From contig JAQFVV010012441.1 in the NCBI GenBank assembly GCA_028023455.1, positions 5,076,606 through 5,140,605 on the forward strand: DNA of 64,000 nt, given 5' to 3'. The stretch is from Epiperipatus broadwayi. Taxonomy: Eukaryota > Onychophora > Udeonychophora > Euonychophora > Peripatidae. Below the pieces are notes generated by a model that saw only the letters and a list, made by a program, of their open reading frames with translations, was not told the DNA's origin and searched no databases. The position numbers were made by a program, and so were the translations under genes. Positions 35,862-48,329 of the stretch are shown here, piece after piece. The number at the start of each line of letters is the position of its first letter. Position 1 is the stretch's first letter.

Positions 35862-38800
35862 CCTACAACCATCTTTCTACCTTTTATCACCCAGTAGATG
35901 ACTTGTGTGAACAAGTCAAAATCGGTATATTAATATTTAAATTTTTTAACATGGATGAACCCACAAAATATGTCTTTTTTTATATATAAGTAAATGTTCT
36001 TTATTACAACCTTTGATGTTATACAGTTGTAATCAAACAAACTGTTGTCTTTTATAAGAAGTTTAAGGGAAAACTTCAATGATCTTGTTCTAATAGACAA
36101 AAACAAAAGTTGTTGCAAATCATGGCAGTTTAGAAAGTTTATGTAATTAAGAATTTCTGACTTACAATTTTGTTTCATTAAACAAATGTGCATATTACAA
36201 AAAAAAAAGCAATATTTGAAACATGATATTATTAAAAACTTGTTCCAACATTTCAATAAAATGTCAAGATATGATAAACATCAACATGATATAAAACTAT
36301 TATAAAAATATTAATTGTATTATCTATATTAAAATAATTTATTGCATTCTCAAAAGTATTTGCATCAAGGATGATAAATTGAAGTATTACATATCTGTTA
36401 TAAAAACATATTTGTTCATGATTTGTCTTTTATCTACTTTTTTGTCAATACAGACATGAAATATATGATATTCAAGGCGTAATATGAGTTAATAAAATAT
36501 TGCAATTTAATCTAACATTCAGAATATTTATAACAAATCTGTGGGTTTATGAATTATCAAATTAATCTCCGTGAGTCATAAAGATTGAAGATTCTTCTCT
36601 AATATAATTATATAGGTATTTTATGCCTAACAGTAAATTATTCTACCCAAAAGTTAACAAATGTATCTGAGTTTATAAATTTTTGTCAAGCAGTAATTAA
36701 TAATTTTCTGGTTTCTATAATAACTTTTTCATTAATGTATATTCCTAATTTAATTACCGAACTCCCAATAATTTAGATGAACGTTTTTAAAGTAATGATT
36801 TTATAAATATTATTTTAAATCTTATAGCTACTGCATTATCACGATATCTCACACTCTCATTACTCTGACATTATATAACAATTGCCTTGTATTTTTTTTT
36901 CAGTAAAATGGATATTTAATCAAGAAAAGATTCCCTTGTTAAATATGCTAAAGCTAGAATTTCAATATCTTTTTATAAATACTTATATCAAAGTTGTCCA
37001 TCGTATTAACCAACGACTTATTTAAGTTCTTAGAACTATCAATAATTTGAGCTACAGAAAAAGAATTATGTTTATTTTTTATTTTTTTTTTACATATAGT
37101 CAAACCATTTGTTGTTTTTTTTTTAGATCTTTTATAAATATCGTTGTGTTTTTGTTTAAAAACTGATATAATTGAATTTTAAGTTGTTTATCTAAATCTG
37201 TTGGTAAAAAATTATAAAACTAACTTAAAGTCATAACTTATAACCTACTTAATTTTTGAACCTTAGCTGACAATTCCTGCTGTATTTATATTATGTGACA
37301 TGGATCTCACTTTTTAATCATCATATGTCATTAAGTTAGAATTGTCTTTGAAGAATAAGTAAAATTAAAATTGATTACCACAATCTTTACAAAAATATTA
37401 ATCATTATCAGATAAACTATTACCACAACAATTACATATAATAATACTCTTATTTAAATGTCACATAATAAACATATAGATCAACAACAATTGATTTTTA
37501 CCATAGTAGCCATTTTTTATAGTTAAAAGTCTACATATTAGTGATCTTTCAATATTTATTTATTGAATTTTGTATCTAAAAGGGACTGATGATATTTATA
37601 AAATTAAAAAAATAAAAAATAAAAACAATCTAAAATCATCAAGTAAGAATGTTTCATTATATATTTTTTTGTAATGAAAGTTAAAAGATTGTATGACTTT
37701 TTTCCATTAAATATTGATAAAGATAGTACTTAGAGATTGTAGGGAAAAAATGGGTAGTGAACATTTCCAACCTATTATTGATGGTCTCATTTGTATAATT
37801 TTGAAACTGAAAACAGTGTTAGAGTTATTAATTTAAGTTACTCAAAAATAAACCAAAAAACAATTTAAAATCAAATTACATAAAGTAAGAAATTGCTTCT
37901 AATAATATTATGGTTTAATCAATAAAATCATATGTTACAACACACAAGATGAAAAATAAAACTGAAAATAAGGGCAAACCATATGATTAGTCCAGGATCA
38001 TGTAAAAGTCAAAACTAAAACCGTTTTACTAACATTAAAAAATGTAACAAATATCCTATATATATATTTTAAGATATTGATGAATAATCTTCCAGTTTTT
38101 AAAAATGTTAATGTTGAAGATTTGAAGCACTATATATAAAACAATTATATAGAGTAGTCTTAAAATATTAGGACTAATATTGCAATTTTTTCTGACATAT
38201 AAATTTCTGTATATGATATATATTCTAAAATACATGAGTTGTTAGATTCATATGATCAATTCGGTTATATATATATGTGTGTATATATATATAACATCTC
38301 ATATCTATTTATGAATTCATTATGCAAATTTGACAACGACTTTTAATTATGAAAATAATTGTAAATATTATTTCTTCGTTTTTTCTTTCTTTTTCAAAGT
38401 CATATTAAAATTATAATAAATCAAAAACTCTTTTAATTATATTTTTTTAAACAAAGAAGAAAAACCTATTAGGTTTTCACAAAGAATATTCATTCCACAA
38501 AAATGAACTCAACAATTAAATATATTATAATATAAACTACTTGTTTCTGAAGACTGAATGTAATTTTTTATATCCAATTAAAATATTTAATAATAATAGT
38601 AATATTTTTCTCTCTAGTAATCACATATCACCATCAATGTCTATGCCTTAATTAGTAAAACGATTTTAACAAATTTAGTGCATGTGATAAAATATTATAA
38701 AAGTTAATTTCAATATAGATTTTGAAATAGTAAGTGTTCTATTCTCGAAACGTTTACTTGGCATAATTTATGCTATATCAACGTTTTCAAACTTGCTTCC

Positions 38801-39167
38801 CATTATTAACCTACATCATAAAAAAGCTTTGTATTAGAAAACACATATCTCATCATAGTGTCTTTATTTTCTTTATATAAATAAACAATCTGTACATTTA
38901 AAATATTTTTATAGAATTTTAGATGCAAAAAATGTAATTGCCATATGTAACTGTTTATAAATGAAGGTTGTTTAGTTAGGAATTTATTAAAAAAAATTGC
39001 GAGCATTATAAAAATATATATTTCATTTATAAACTATATATAGTCTAGAATGATAACTTTAAAACCTATATGGGAAGTATTAGATAATGAGTTTTCAATT
39101 GGAAATGACAATGCTTAAACATATACCAATTAATATTTCAACAATATGAATTAAAGATGTAATTAAA
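35862..39167. other. AT-rich non-coding stretch
   Basis: No gene, RNA or element supported on either strand over 3.3 kb; several TA runs only. The minus-strand frame at 35930-36256 (108 codons) is rich in F, I, K and C as expected from AT-rich chance frames. Confidence 0.5.
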
Positions 39168-39540
39168 GGGGTTTGAATATAGACATTTAAGCTTCCTTCA
39201 GCTATACATTTCGTCTTATATAACCAATACACATGACCATATACATGCGAAAAAGATAAATGATCTCCAATGTAATTATTTCATGCTGAGCAAACATTCA
39301 TAAGGCAGTACAGACCATCACCATCCATACGAACATATATAATCAGTGCTCAGTTTATATTAAGATATGGATGGGAAATGATCAGGACAAACTGATACGT
39401 ACTAATTTAGCATGAATTGGGTATGTTGGACTTAATTTATTTTTGTGGTTATATATCAATATATAAGATTGGATGAATAGCTGAGGGAAGCTTGAAAATC
39501 TGTGTTTAAATCTTCTCTAATTAACTTGAGTCAGTATATT
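39168..39540. mobile_element. Foldback retroposon, copy 2, diverged
   Basis: Left part (TTTGAATATAGACATTTAAG, then AAGCTTCCTTCAGCTAT) is the imperfect inverse of the right part (GCTGAGGGAAGCTTGAAAAT, CTGTGTTTAAATC). The middle holds TCAGTGCTCAGTTTATATTA, also found inverted in copy 1 near 4700-4720. Layout and word order equal 4421-4950, so this is the same family with more decay. No clear target duplication remains. Confidence 0.7.
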
Positions 39541-40933
39541 TAAATAAATAAAATTATTTACATAAATTCTTTCAAATTCTTAAAAATTTTGATTTTTTTT
39601 TTCTGAATGAATGTAAGAGCATATAATTAAACCGTGATTTCAACTATTTCATTAGTATCATTTATAAAATTAAAAATCATGACCTCAAATCTACAAGAGA
39701 ATAAAGTTTAAATAAAAGGTAAGTAAATTTATATTATTGTTTTTACTCTTAGCAATTTCTATTAAGAATAGCTGAAATATTTGGATAGTTGTATACTTTT
39801 AAATTGAGTAAAATATTAATTCAAGATACTGGAGGAATTTGTATAATTTTCTTTCTTATTTTATACTATTCAGATTAGTAAGAGGAAATTAATAAATTCT
39901 GTGCATAAATGATATGAACTAGCAATATAACTATAGATAATAAATATTAAATATATTATAACTATATTACTTGAGACACACTTCCCATTTAAATAAAGAT
40001 AGCTTAAATTTTAGCATTTCATAGAGTGATGAAATTCAAACTTTCTTTATTTAAAAGGAGTGTGGCTGCAGTAATTCCTTTTTTAATGGAATATTAAAAT
40101 TTGTCTTTTTTTTATTATTGAAAAACAGAATGAAGCTAGGAAACTAATTCCTGTAATTTAATGAATTTACATTTTTCTTCCAAGAAAAATTGTAAACAGA
40201 AATGGAGAAAGAAACATCAAAATAAAATTACATTAGAATTGGATTATACTTTAACGAGAGAAAAATTTGTATTTAAAGATTGTAATATTTTATGATTAAG
40301 CAGTAACTAATCCTTGGTGACCAAGATATAAATTATGTATGTATACAAAACTAGAAACATGATTTATGAGACAATATTAATTATTAATATTTTCAATCTT
40401 CAGAATCTTCAAATTAATTAAAATTACAATTTTATAATTATTTTAAAATATGGGTAGATTGTAAGAACAACAAAAAAATCAAATCAGTAGCAAAATAACT
40501 GATACTGTACTAAGATTGAAACAAAAATAGCTAGCACAAGAAAAAAATAGCAATTCACAGTAAATTATTATGTATGAAGCTAAAAAATAATACAAAGATA
40601 TTCCAAAATTATTTATTAAGACATATTGGATATTTCCAATTTCTCCTGCTTTATAACTAAAACAATAAGAAAAAGAGTTTTTAATGTTGTAAAAAATATA
40701 ATTGTACTATGCAAAAAAAGCTTTAGTTGTTAATAAATGTGTAAAGGGATATATCAAATCGTTTTATTTTTATTGCATTTAGTGTGAAATTGTTGGAAAT
40801 TTGAACTTTTACTAGACTACAGCAAAGATAAGAACTTTTTCTAAATATTTAGAAGATTTCATATTTTATAAAACTGAAATTAGACTATTAAAACTTGGAT
40901 TTCTATCACTAAACATTTTGATAACAATTCAAG
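39541..40933. other. AT-rich stretch upstream of LINE copy 3
   Basis: No gene recognised. The last 100-150 bases could be 5' UTR of the LINE that starts coding at 40934. Confidence 0.4.
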
Positions 40934-43140
40934 ATGGATTCTGTGGAGAATCCTCAGCCTAAACAGAGCAGCAAACAAATGAATTATAATACCCAAAACT
41001 TAAACTGTAAAATTAAAGAAAACCTTCAAAAACCTGCCAAAATAACTAAAAATAGCAGAAACAATGATTATATAGCCCCAAAATCTATGATAAACCAAAT
41101 GACAAAAAATTCTGATAAAATTAAAATTGTTAACAAAAGCAAAAATAATGCTATAACAGAAACATTAAAAAAAAACCACAGAAAACTTAATAGAAACTAT
41201 CAAGCATTGGTGGCATAGTGGTTAGCATAGCTGCCTTCCAAGAAGCTGGCCCAGGTTCATTTCCCAGAATACATTTGATACATGGAAAAAATAATAGAAA
41301 CTCAAAACAAAGCTAGGATGTAAATTATTGATCAACATTTGCACAATACTACCAAATTTCAGAAGTCAAAACCCTAAAATAAGCCCACAGTGCCAAATCC
41401 AAAATCATAAACAGTTAAAACCAAAAATATCGAAAAATTAGATACCACAAGGGTGCTGTACCAGAAGTACTTCAAATTCACTATAAAGTAGGCCAATTTC
41501 ACCAAAATAACTCCGGAATCATAATCCCAAATGGCAAACATGATACAGCAATGGAAAATATTGATCCTCATGAAAGCTTGATGCCTAAAAAAATGTCACA
41601 AAGGAGAAGAAATCAGCTTAAAGATAATGTGAATGATTGGAAAATTTGGCAAAACTGTGGAAACAGTCCATATCTACAGCCTACATCTAGCATACCTCAA
41701 AAGCAAAAAAAACACAATTTTCTTTGCTTATTAATAGTGAAAACATTCATAACTAAAAATTTAATAATTCTCTTAATATTAAAACTTTGTCATTTGTGGA
41801 TAAATTAAGATCTAGTGCAGGTGCTCTCAACTCAAATAATACCATAACCAATGCATTGGTATTTGGAAAGAGAGAAAGTACTATGAAATAGCAAACTTCA
41901 AAAAACCAAATGTCAGGAATCTACCTTTTGATTTTGATGAGGAGAAAAATATGATAACCAATGACTCCAATGTGCAACAATACTGAATTAGAAGATGTTC
42001 CAGTAGATATTGATAATTATGAAGCAGCGAGCACCAAATTTAATGACAGGATACCTCTGATTCTATCTAACTCATTTAAAAACTATAATATTGAGAATAA
42101 CCTAATTTTGACTACCACAAATAATAAAAGCAACCTTTTTCAATTCTCCACCAATGAATTTTTCTCACTAATAAAAGAAAACCAGTTAGCTGATACAATA
42201 AAAAGGATGTACCACCACCCTAATAAAAGGTATTTTATCATTGAGTTCCAGAAAGAGATTTTCAAGTGAAAACACATTTTTCTTAATGGAAAGTATTTTG
42301 TGATAAATCGATATGGCTAGGCCAAGAGTATAACACATTCTGTAGTAAGGAATTGTTATTTGAATTTCACCCGTGGAAAACTGAAGAAACTCTTAGCCAA
42401 ATTTGGAAATATTACTACCTTTAAATATCTTACTGAAGAGCAGTACTATAGCTGTTAACAAATACCACGACCTTCATTATCAAGCTTGCAAGTGGAGTGT
42501 CTCTACTTGATCTTCCTTCAGTACTGGAGAAGAGTAATCATGTCATGTTTTTATCTATTCACAGGGTGCAACCACAGTGTTTTCTATGTCAGGAGAGGTC
42601 ACATCTGGTAAAAGCTTGCCAAAGAAAATATGTCAAAGGTGTAAGACAGGAATAGTAAATCCCACAGATGGGTGGTTATCCCCTATAGTACAAGACCCAT
42701 GGCCTTGTCCTATGGTGTTAAGACTGCAAAGCTACATTACAAATAGTTTGTGTCACTAAAGGAAATGCAAGAGCAGCAAACTGAGCTAGGTGTTAGCATA
42801 AAGGATTTGATTGAATAGGAGCTGATGGTGGAGCACGTCAATCTGGTTGACTTTGGCTTAAGCACAACAATGCTCAAGCAAGAGGTAAACAATCCTCTTC
42901 CAGAGGACAGTCGATCCATAAATGAATTGTTAGATAAATCTACTGAAAGTAACCAAAATAAAGATACAGCATCTAGCTCTGTAAGCCATCCTACATGTCA
43001 CACAAGTAAGAGGAAGATACATGATTCTTCTGGCTCTCAATATAAAGAGTCTGTAAATTTGTGATTTGATTCTGACTTTGATAAAGCACTAGATCAGCTG
43101 GTGATTACAAGACCCAGGAGTCCAAGGAAAGAAGTATGAT
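40934..43140 (+). pseudogene. LINE copy 3 ORF1 with CCHC zinc knuckle
   Basis: Starts MDSVENPQPKQSSKQMNYN, a basic, N/K-rich N-terminus. A retroposed tRNA interrupts it at 41199-41291. The RNA-binding region is at 41990-42400 (FFSLIKENQLADTIKRMYHH; then VRNCYLNFTRGKLKKLLAKF), parallel to copy 1. A full knuckle CFLCQERSHLVKAC lies at 42578-42619 (C-x2-C-x4-H-x4-C), followed by a damaged second one. The acidic, serine-rich tail at 42825-43064 includes SGSQYKESVNL. Multiple frame changes and stops. The start is chosen because it is the first ATG of the open stretch and no upstream coding is seen. Confidence 0.7.
41188..41302 (+). repeat. Retroposed tRNA-Gly(UCC) pseudogene with 11-bp target-site duplication
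   Basis: The core 41204-41275 follows tRNA-Gly(UCC): GCATTGG acceptor, A box TAGTGGTTAGCATAG, anticodon arm CTGCCTTCCAAGAAG with TCC anticodon, and T-arm GGTTCATTTCC in place of GGTTCGATTCC. The 3' acceptor strand no longer pairs (GAATACATT). An A-rich end (GGAAAAAA) follows. TAATAGAAACT is present at 41188-41198 and 41292-41302, so it was inserted by reverse transcription. It may be a minimal SINE or a single retropseudogene. Confidence 0.85.
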
Positions 43141-43417
43141 AAAAAAGACATCTAGAATGGCATACATGGACAGAGAACTAGAATAAGACAAGCTGCAGCA
43201 GACCCACACCAGCAATAACCAGGTTAGTGGACAAATCAAAGATCACAAAATGCAACAACTACGTTGGATGGCTTGGGTCAAGTGAAGACCCTGATGTTGA
43301 TGTGTTTTAATTATTGCCAGAGTTTTCCTGAGTGGAACCTCAAGAACAAATTAAATTGAGAAAATTGAAGTGCAGTCTAATAAACTAGCCAGTAGCCACA
43401 TCTAAAACACTGTCATC

Positions 43418-44255
43418 ATGCAACTGACCATTGGCAGCATAATTGTCAAAGGATTAAACTTATTGAATAGAGCATATGCATTGTAAAGATAGCTGAAAAA
43501 TAGCCAGATGCACATGGTATACCTGAGTGAAACCAAGCTTCACTGTAATACCAATAGTAAAATAATATAAATCCTTGAACAGTTTGGGGTTTTTCAATTC
43601 TATCCATCAAACACATCCACCTCAGACATTGCTATCCTCATCAATAAACATCTGAATTTAGAAATAAGCAGAACTTTATACCTTAATAATGGCTTACTTA
43701 TAATATAAATCACAATGAGTTAAAGACCCCAGATTTATTAACTTCAAAATAGACAAAATCAATTCTATGCTTGTATCAGCAGTGTCTCCTGACATCCTTT
43801 TTAGGGACTTCAACATGGCCTATCAACAATTCAATCAAATATATTTTCATAAATTCAATGCAGTGCTGTTGTGTGGAGAAGAATGCTTTTTCATCAATGC
43901 ATACTCATTCTACCCATGGCAGTGCAGAACTCTATACCATGAACTGCATACCTCATTACAAATTATTCCATTCACAGATCACCTGGCCATGTTGGTTTCT
44001 CTTCAACAGGATCCTATATCATGGACTCCCTGGTGCCACATCAAAACAATAAGAATGGTTAACAAGCCCAGCATACCCAAATGGATCTTCTCAGAGATGT
44101 ATATTCTCTTCCACAAGATTCACCATTTCTCATTGTCATGTCTTGAGGCATGGTCAGTTTTTGTAGGGATTCTAAGCTTGCTTATAAATAATTTACCCAT
44201 AAATCAAATAGCTCAAATAGGCTGCACAGGGTATTGGTTCTCATTGGCAAGATAG
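43418..44255 (+). pseudogene. LINE copy 3 ORF2, endonuclease domain
   Basis: Frame from 43418 reads MQLTIGSIIVKGLNLLNRAY (copy 1: MDLCISEINVRGINS), then MVYLSETKLHCNTNS with the conserved E, and STSDIAILINKHLNLEIS. After stops near 43700 the domain continues at 43767 with PDILFRDFNMAYQQFN (damaged GDFN) and IPFTDHLAMLVSL (damaged SDH). Key residues N and G are lost, so the nuclease is dead. Confidence 0.75.
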
Positions 44256-44440
44256 TTGGTGAATTATCATTGAATGACACTAGTGTCAGAGATCCTGTTG
44301 TTAAAACACAGTACAGGGAGAAACAGAGGGTACATTACATAGTGATAAAGATAGTCAAGATATATTTAGCAACACAACAAAATTGGACATGGAGCTATGT
44401 GAGATAAGCCTTTGGTGCTACAAAGAGGCTCACTTTTTCA

Positions 44441-45544
44441 TTGATCAACATAGTCAATCATAATTACTTTAATAGTGCAATGCTAGATAATATTCATGAG
44501 TACTTCAAGAGAAAACTTCAAATCCAAAAGTTTGACATCAGTAACATTTGGGATGACAAACTAAAAGTTGATAGACACAATATAAGAGAACAAATTGTCC
44601 ATAAGCTGCAATCCTATCCTGAACATATGTATCCTGGCCTACATGAGATTCCCTAATTTGTATTGCTTTACCTTAGCCATTTCACAGTTTCCATAGTATG
44701 TAGAGTTGTTGATATGCTGACTGGGGACTTTCAAAGTGTTTCTGACCTGTATCCAATTGCTCTCATACCATTCAAGAAAAAAACACCAATCCATCCAATT
44801 TATATAACATTAGATCTATATCCATGTCCCCATGGATCATCAAGACAATTGAATCACTGGTTAAGAATAGGATCCAGCAGCAGTTACTCACAAGGATCTT
44901 TGTACACCAGATTGCTTACAAGAACTTCTCAATGGTGTGACACTTCATGCTGCAAGTAAAGCATGTAAGATCACATAGAAAATCAGGTCCTGTTGCTATT
45001 CAGGTAGACATTGTGGCTGCCTCAGAAAAACTACTGTCCTTGCTAAGGCACTACAGAGTACCAATTGTCTATGTTAGAATCATTGCTAACTTGTTGCTGA
45101 ATAGGTAAATTCACACATCTCAATATGATTCCTTTCTGAGAAATATCTGCCATGGCTTCACTGACTGCTGGACAGGTATTCTTGCAGATTCAATCTGGCC
45201 GTCAACTCAGATAAATCTGTGTCTGGAGAATCAGTAGGGGTGTTATAGTACCATTCAGATATATGGGAAAACTGCAGAAATTCCTTGGGTTCCCGGTGGC
45301 TCTTTCCAAAACAGTGATGAGGAGGGCCATCTAGCAAGATCTTTTGGACAAGACCAAGAAAGTAACAAACTCTCTTTCAATGATCTCCCTGTCAGACCCA
45401 GACTCTCTAATTTTGGTTACTAAGCAAATAAAGAAAACAAAGCAATCATATTGGGAGGTATATAAGCTCTTTTTCCTTAATCAAGACTGGATAAACACCC
45501 GATTAAAACTGTCAGTAAAGCAAATGCTCAGGAAGTCAAGATAA
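44441..45544 (+). pseudogene. LINE copy 3 ORF2, reverse transcriptase remains with motif C region lost
   Basis: 44441-44656 holds the linker ending YPEHMYPGLHEIP; 44663-44760 matches the next part (LSHFTVSIVCRVVDML). Near 44990-45110 is AIQVDIVAASEKLLSLL, a motif A relative in which the catalytic D is kept. The segment that should carry motif B and YMDD (between 45140 and 45190) is missing compared with copy 1, a local deletion. 45250-45544 resumes with KLQKFLGFPVALSKT and IKKTKQSYWEVYKLFFLN. Confidence 0.7.
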
Positions 45545-45578
45545 TTCTGGATAGGACCAAAGCTGGTTTATTTTATAA

Positions 45579-45797
45579 TTGGGTTTAACTTATCATGAAG
45601 AGACTCTAGACTACATCTTCTTTACTTGTGCATACTTAAGATACACTAGAAACAAAATTGTAACTAGTGCTTCCCCTAACTGTGGGAATATTCTATCAAT
45701 TGACAGATCAATGAAAATAGGAAAGTATGCAACTGTCAGGCTATCAGCATGCTTTATGGATTACCAGGTGCCAACATCTCTTCAGCTAAAGATATAG
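45579..45797 (+). pseudogene. LINE copy 3 ORF2, C-terminal zinc region
   Basis: Open stretch with YHEETLDYIFFTCAYLRYTRN, matching the H...FFxC cluster at the end of LINE ORF2 proteins. Ends at a stop at 45797. Confidence 0.65.
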
Positions 45798-46567
45798 TGA
45801 TCCTTCAAACACTTATAAAGAATACTAATTAACATGAAGGACAGAGATCATCTTCTTGTGCCAGATCATCTCTTTGTGAACACATGGGTGCAGATTACCA
45901 TATCCAACAATGAGACATCTCAGACTACTGCACTAAATAATATGATGACAATGCCACACAGATTGGTTGTAAAGTTTTGAACTTCTGCATAAAACTATTG
46001 TGATCAGCAAAATGTAGCTACCTGACACTGTAAATATTTTTCTTAATAAAAAAAAGGAAAATCACAAAATATATGGAAGATGTTTACAATGTATTATATA
46101 ATGATATAGAAGAAAAAATTAAGAAGTCATCATAAATACAACATAGTCTAAATTATCCAACATTTTTTAAAAAAAGATAATACCTGCACAAAAAACTGCA
46201 TGAAAAAAAAGAAATCTTGATGCTTTAAAAAAAAAAACAGGTCAAGAAATTTAAAAATTAAATATAGCAATATTATATACCAAATTTTATTATTTTACAA
46301 TATATTTTAAATGATAAAAATATATCCTATGACAGAAAAAACCAGTAATATTGTTATTTAACAAAGGTGATTACTTATTTGTCACTCTTTATTAATTATA
46401 TACATCATCTTTACCAAGAATATTACAAGATGTGATATGTTGGACTATTTCCATCATTTATGAGTAATTGTTGAATGTATAGAAAATATTAAACTTTATT
46501 TAAACTTTCCAAATATAAACAACTTCTTAGTAATAACCACAAATATACAATACAGGTTAGTAATTAC

Positions 46568-46619
46568 ACAATGTTTTGAGTATTATTATTTTCCACTCTT
46601 CTTCAGGTGTTGCTGGCCT
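46568..46619 (-). ncRNA. Hammerhead-ribozyme-like core in PLE tail, left copy
   Basis: Minus strand reads ACACCTGAAGAAGAGTGG then AATACTCAAAACATTGTG. CTGAAGA matches the hammerhead core CUGANGA; the partner GAAA is here CAAA. The right copy has the opposite damage. Hammerhead motifs are known in PLE terminal repeats, which supports but does not prove the call; stem II pairing is weak. Confidence 0.4.
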
Positions 46620-46648
46620 ATATGCACAGTGACAATATTCAAATAAAA

Positions 46649-46732
46649 GTTGAACTCGCACCTTTAGATTCTTGTATATCAAATTTAAGGCAAACACTCT
46701 ACCAATTGAGCTATTCTGTCAAAGGCAACATA
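46649..46732 (-). repeat. tRNA-like module in the tail of the left PLE copy
   Basis: Minus strand: AATAGCTCAATTGGTAGAGT is a canonical A box and D arm (GCTC/GAGT), and about 40 bases on GTGCGAGTTCAACTTT fits a B box. The anticodon region carries CTTAAAT. The module stands in PLE sense, after the coding region, and occurs also in the right copy. Confidence 0.7.
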
Positions 46733-46814
46733 TAGTAGAATTTTGATATATTTATATATGAGGGTTGGTTCAAATCCTCCTGAGTCTTTTTTTTTTAAAC
46801 AAGTCTAATTATTT

Positions 46815-48329
46815 TTAGTTTTTCCTAAGAGCAAGATTAATTAGAGGCTTCCATACATTGTGTATTGCCACACTTGGTTGACTTATAGGATTATCTACCA
46901 TTGTCATATGAGCAGCTTCCTTGAATTTTCTTTTATGTGTTTTTTTCTCTTTATCCAATATCTTTGTAGTTTCCCAATTAAGCATGTGGTCATTAGTACA
47001 TACATGATCTGCTATGGTCACCACATCTGTTTTTTTCTCTTTAAACAATTAGTTTGTATTCCTTCAATCATTGTTCAACAGGGTGAGAGGCCTTCCTTCC
47101 ACATTCGCATGGTATTTCATAGATGCAGTTTTTTTCTTCAGCATTTTTAGTTTAGGCTTAGTAGAAGCAAGCATTCCTCGAAGTGTGGTATGGCTTTGGA
47201 AAGCATTTATTATATTGACTTCAGATTTTCTTTAGTTTGTCCACCATTCCTGGTATGTATGAATACACTACCATAACAATAACTGTTTTTTTCTTTTGGT
47301 GTCTCTTTGTGTTGTCTATTGAAGGTTTTTCTGATGACTGCTGATGGATAACCATTCTTCATAAGCATTTGTTCTAGGTGAATCTTTTCTTTTCCAAATC
47401 ACTGGTTTTTGAACAAACATCCTTTGCTCTGTTCCACAGTGATAGTACAATTCCTTGTTTAGTGCTTTTTGTATGATTGGATGTATATTCCAAGTATTTG
47501 TCAGTGTGTGCTCAATTCCTATACACTGTTGATTTTACTTTGCCCTGAGGAAGTCTACTCACAGGAATGTCCAAGAATGCCAAATTTTGTTCTTGTTCTG
47601 ATTCCCTCATGAATTTAATTGTAGGAGATATGTTGTTAATGTGCATCCAGAATGACTAATTTTACCTCACCATGTGGTCATACTGCAAATGTATCATCAG
47701 CATATCAAAGCCAGACTTTAGGTGGACATGGAGTAGTATTTATGGAGTACTATTTATGGTTGTGGTTTCAAGTTATTCTATGTAAATTTTGCTGAGCAAG
47801 AGTGACAGTGATGATCTTATGGCCATCCCTTGATTTTGTTGGAAAAATTCTGAATTATATTGAAAGTATTTTGTTGTTACACAGATTGTTAATAATTCCA
47901 TTATACTATCAATAGGTAGAGCTGTTCTAGCTTGTAGACTATTATCGTCATATAACCTTTTTCTTACAATAGACATTGCTTCATCACATTGTACATTTGT
48001 AAACAGACTTTCTACATCAAAGCTTATCATTATGTCAGTTTTTTCCATTTTCATGTTCCTGACTAATTCTACAAGGGGCTTAGAATCCCTGATGAACAAC
48101 AGTGTCCTATATGCCAATGGACTAAAACTTCGAAAAGAAATCTTGACAAATTTTGACAGGATGAATTTCTAGAACTAACAATAGGTCTTAATGGAACATT
48201 GTCTTTATGGATTTTAGACAGTCCATACAGGTGAGGAATCTTGCTGAAATAAGGAGTTAATTTTTTTTTCTTTATCACTGAAATAACTGTGATGCTTCCA
48301 GAGTAAGACTTGTAGTGAAAATTTGTCAA
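46815..48329 (-). pseudogene. Penelope-like element, left copy: RT to GIY-YIG region
   Basis: Minus strand, 48329-48130: PHLYGLSKIHKDNVPLRPIV, the PLE-specific fingers motif, then LSRFLFEVLV. 48117-47773: FDVESLFTNVQCDEAMSIV (motif A with catalytic D) and QNQGMAIRSSLSLLLSKIY (motif B, damaged from MGSSLSPLLSNIY). The YVDD segment at 47680-47700 and the spacer follow with frameshifts, then GIY-YIG remains at about 47140-47060 (original IYEIPCxCGxxYIGET order, mutated). The C-terminus is 47048-46815: DVVTIADHVCTNDHMLNWE, ending NVWKPLINLALRKN. RT plus GIY-YIG nuclease define PLEs. Confidence 0.85.

Larger units (their letters stand above)
40934..46055 (+). mobile_element. Non-LTR retrotransposon (LINE) copy 3, nearly complete in layout but decayed
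   Basis: ORF1 from an ATG at 40934 to about 43140, ORF2 from about 43418 to 45797, and an A-rich end near 46040-46055 (CTTAATAAAAAAAAGG). Motifs match copies 1 and 2 but with many changes, so it belongs to an older or different subfamily. Unlike the other two, it is not bordered by trinucleotide arrays. Confidence 0.8.

Noticed and set aside
41204-41275. Functional tRNA-Gly(UCC) gene
   Set aside because: The T-arm is altered, the acceptor stem does not pair at the 3' side, and an A-tail and target duplication show retroposition.
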